Below the pieces are notes generated by a model. The model saw only the letters and a program-made list of their open reading frames with translations. It had not been told where the DNA came from and made no database searches. From assembly GCA_900762945.1 (NCBI GenBank), contig CAAFIN010000284.1, forward strand, positions 1-16,934: 16,934 bases of DNA, read 5' to 3'. The position numbers and the translations under genes were made by a program. Origin of the DNA: Clostridia bacterium (GTDB lineage Bacteria; Bacillota; Clostridia; Christensenellales; Pumilibacteraceae). This document shows, one piece after another, positions 16,767 to 16,934 of the stretch (positions are counted from its first letter, which is position 1; every line of letters starts with the position of its first letter).

Positions 16767-16885
16767 CCTTATACGTCATTTCGAGCGCAGCCCTGGGAAT
16801 CTAGCGAAGCGTAAGAAAATTGTCATTATGCGCCTACGGCTGGATCTTTCGACTTCGCTAACGCTTCGCTCAAGATGACGTAAGG
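16767..16885. repeat. MITE/REP-like intergenic repeat with terminal inverted repeats
   Basis: The ends are inverted: CGTCATTTCGAGCG at 16774-16787 against CGCTCAAGATGACG at 16867-16880 (12 of 14), with CCTTA on the outside of both. Inside, AGCGAAGCGT (16803-16812) is perfectly complementary to ACGCTTCGCT (16861-16870). The sequence type (GTCATYYTGAGCGAAGCG with AAAGATC) resembles short dispersed repeats seen between genes in many anaerobes. I see no transposase or gene in it. Confidence 0.65.
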
Positions 16886-16934
16886 ATATTATAGCGGTTC
16901 AATGAATTGTTTTTAGAAATCTCGGGGAGCAATC
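16886..16934. other. Window end without recognisable feature
   Basis: An AT-rich stretch with no open reading frame, tRNA or clear promoter. On the reverse strand TATAAT occurs at 16888-16893, but no -35 lies at proper distance. Confidence 0.4.

Noticed and set aside
16888..16893. TATAAT on the minus strand near the window end
   Set aside because: No -35 at proper spacing and no gene to drive on the minus strand within the window.

Overview
The window carries one seven-gene cluster, all on the + strand, running from about 117 to 16565 and closed by an intrinsic terminator at 16603-16640. It reads as a carbohydrate-utilization operon of a Gram-positive anaerobe, most likely an uncultured Clostridia-type Bacillota. 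The reasons are strong Shine-Dalgarno sequences (AAGGAGG/GGAGGTGA types), lipobox lipoproteins on short Lys-rich signal peptides, a CUT1-type sugar ABC importer without its own ATPase gene, and large Ig-domain surface proteins. Codons mostly end in G or C. A finer taxonomic assignment cannot be made from the sequence alone.

Layout. At 1-116 is the leader, with a LacI-family-like operator candidate. At 117-1817 is an intracellular glycoside hydrolase of family GH2. At 1903-3627 is a sugar-binding lipoprotein, followed by two ABC permeases (3649-4569 and 4571-5488). At 5543-8560 is a secreted protein of about 1,005 residues made of Ig-like domains and two copies of a lectin-like module. At 8573-10585 is a DUF4838-type lipoprotein with an alpha-glucuronidase-like N-terminal domain. 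At 10698-16565 is a 1,955-residue lipoprotein with N-terminal bacterial Ig (BIg2-like) domains followed by four divergent beta-helix/GLUG-like modules of about 250-270 residues. After the terminator, 16641-16934 holds no credible gene but has short palindromic and inverted-repeat elements.

How the parts may work together (inference). The secreted protein and the two large lipoproteins would bind, and perhaps partly process, a polysaccharide at the cell surface. The solute-binding lipoprotein and permeases would import the released oligosaccharides, with energy from an ATPase encoded elsewhere. The GH2 enzyme has no signal peptide and would hydrolyse them in the cytoplasm. The substrate cannot be read from the sequence; the DUF4838 protein hints at a uronic-acid-containing or otherwise decorated glycan. 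The least described parts are the two big accessory surface proteins, which have no recognisable catalytic residues.
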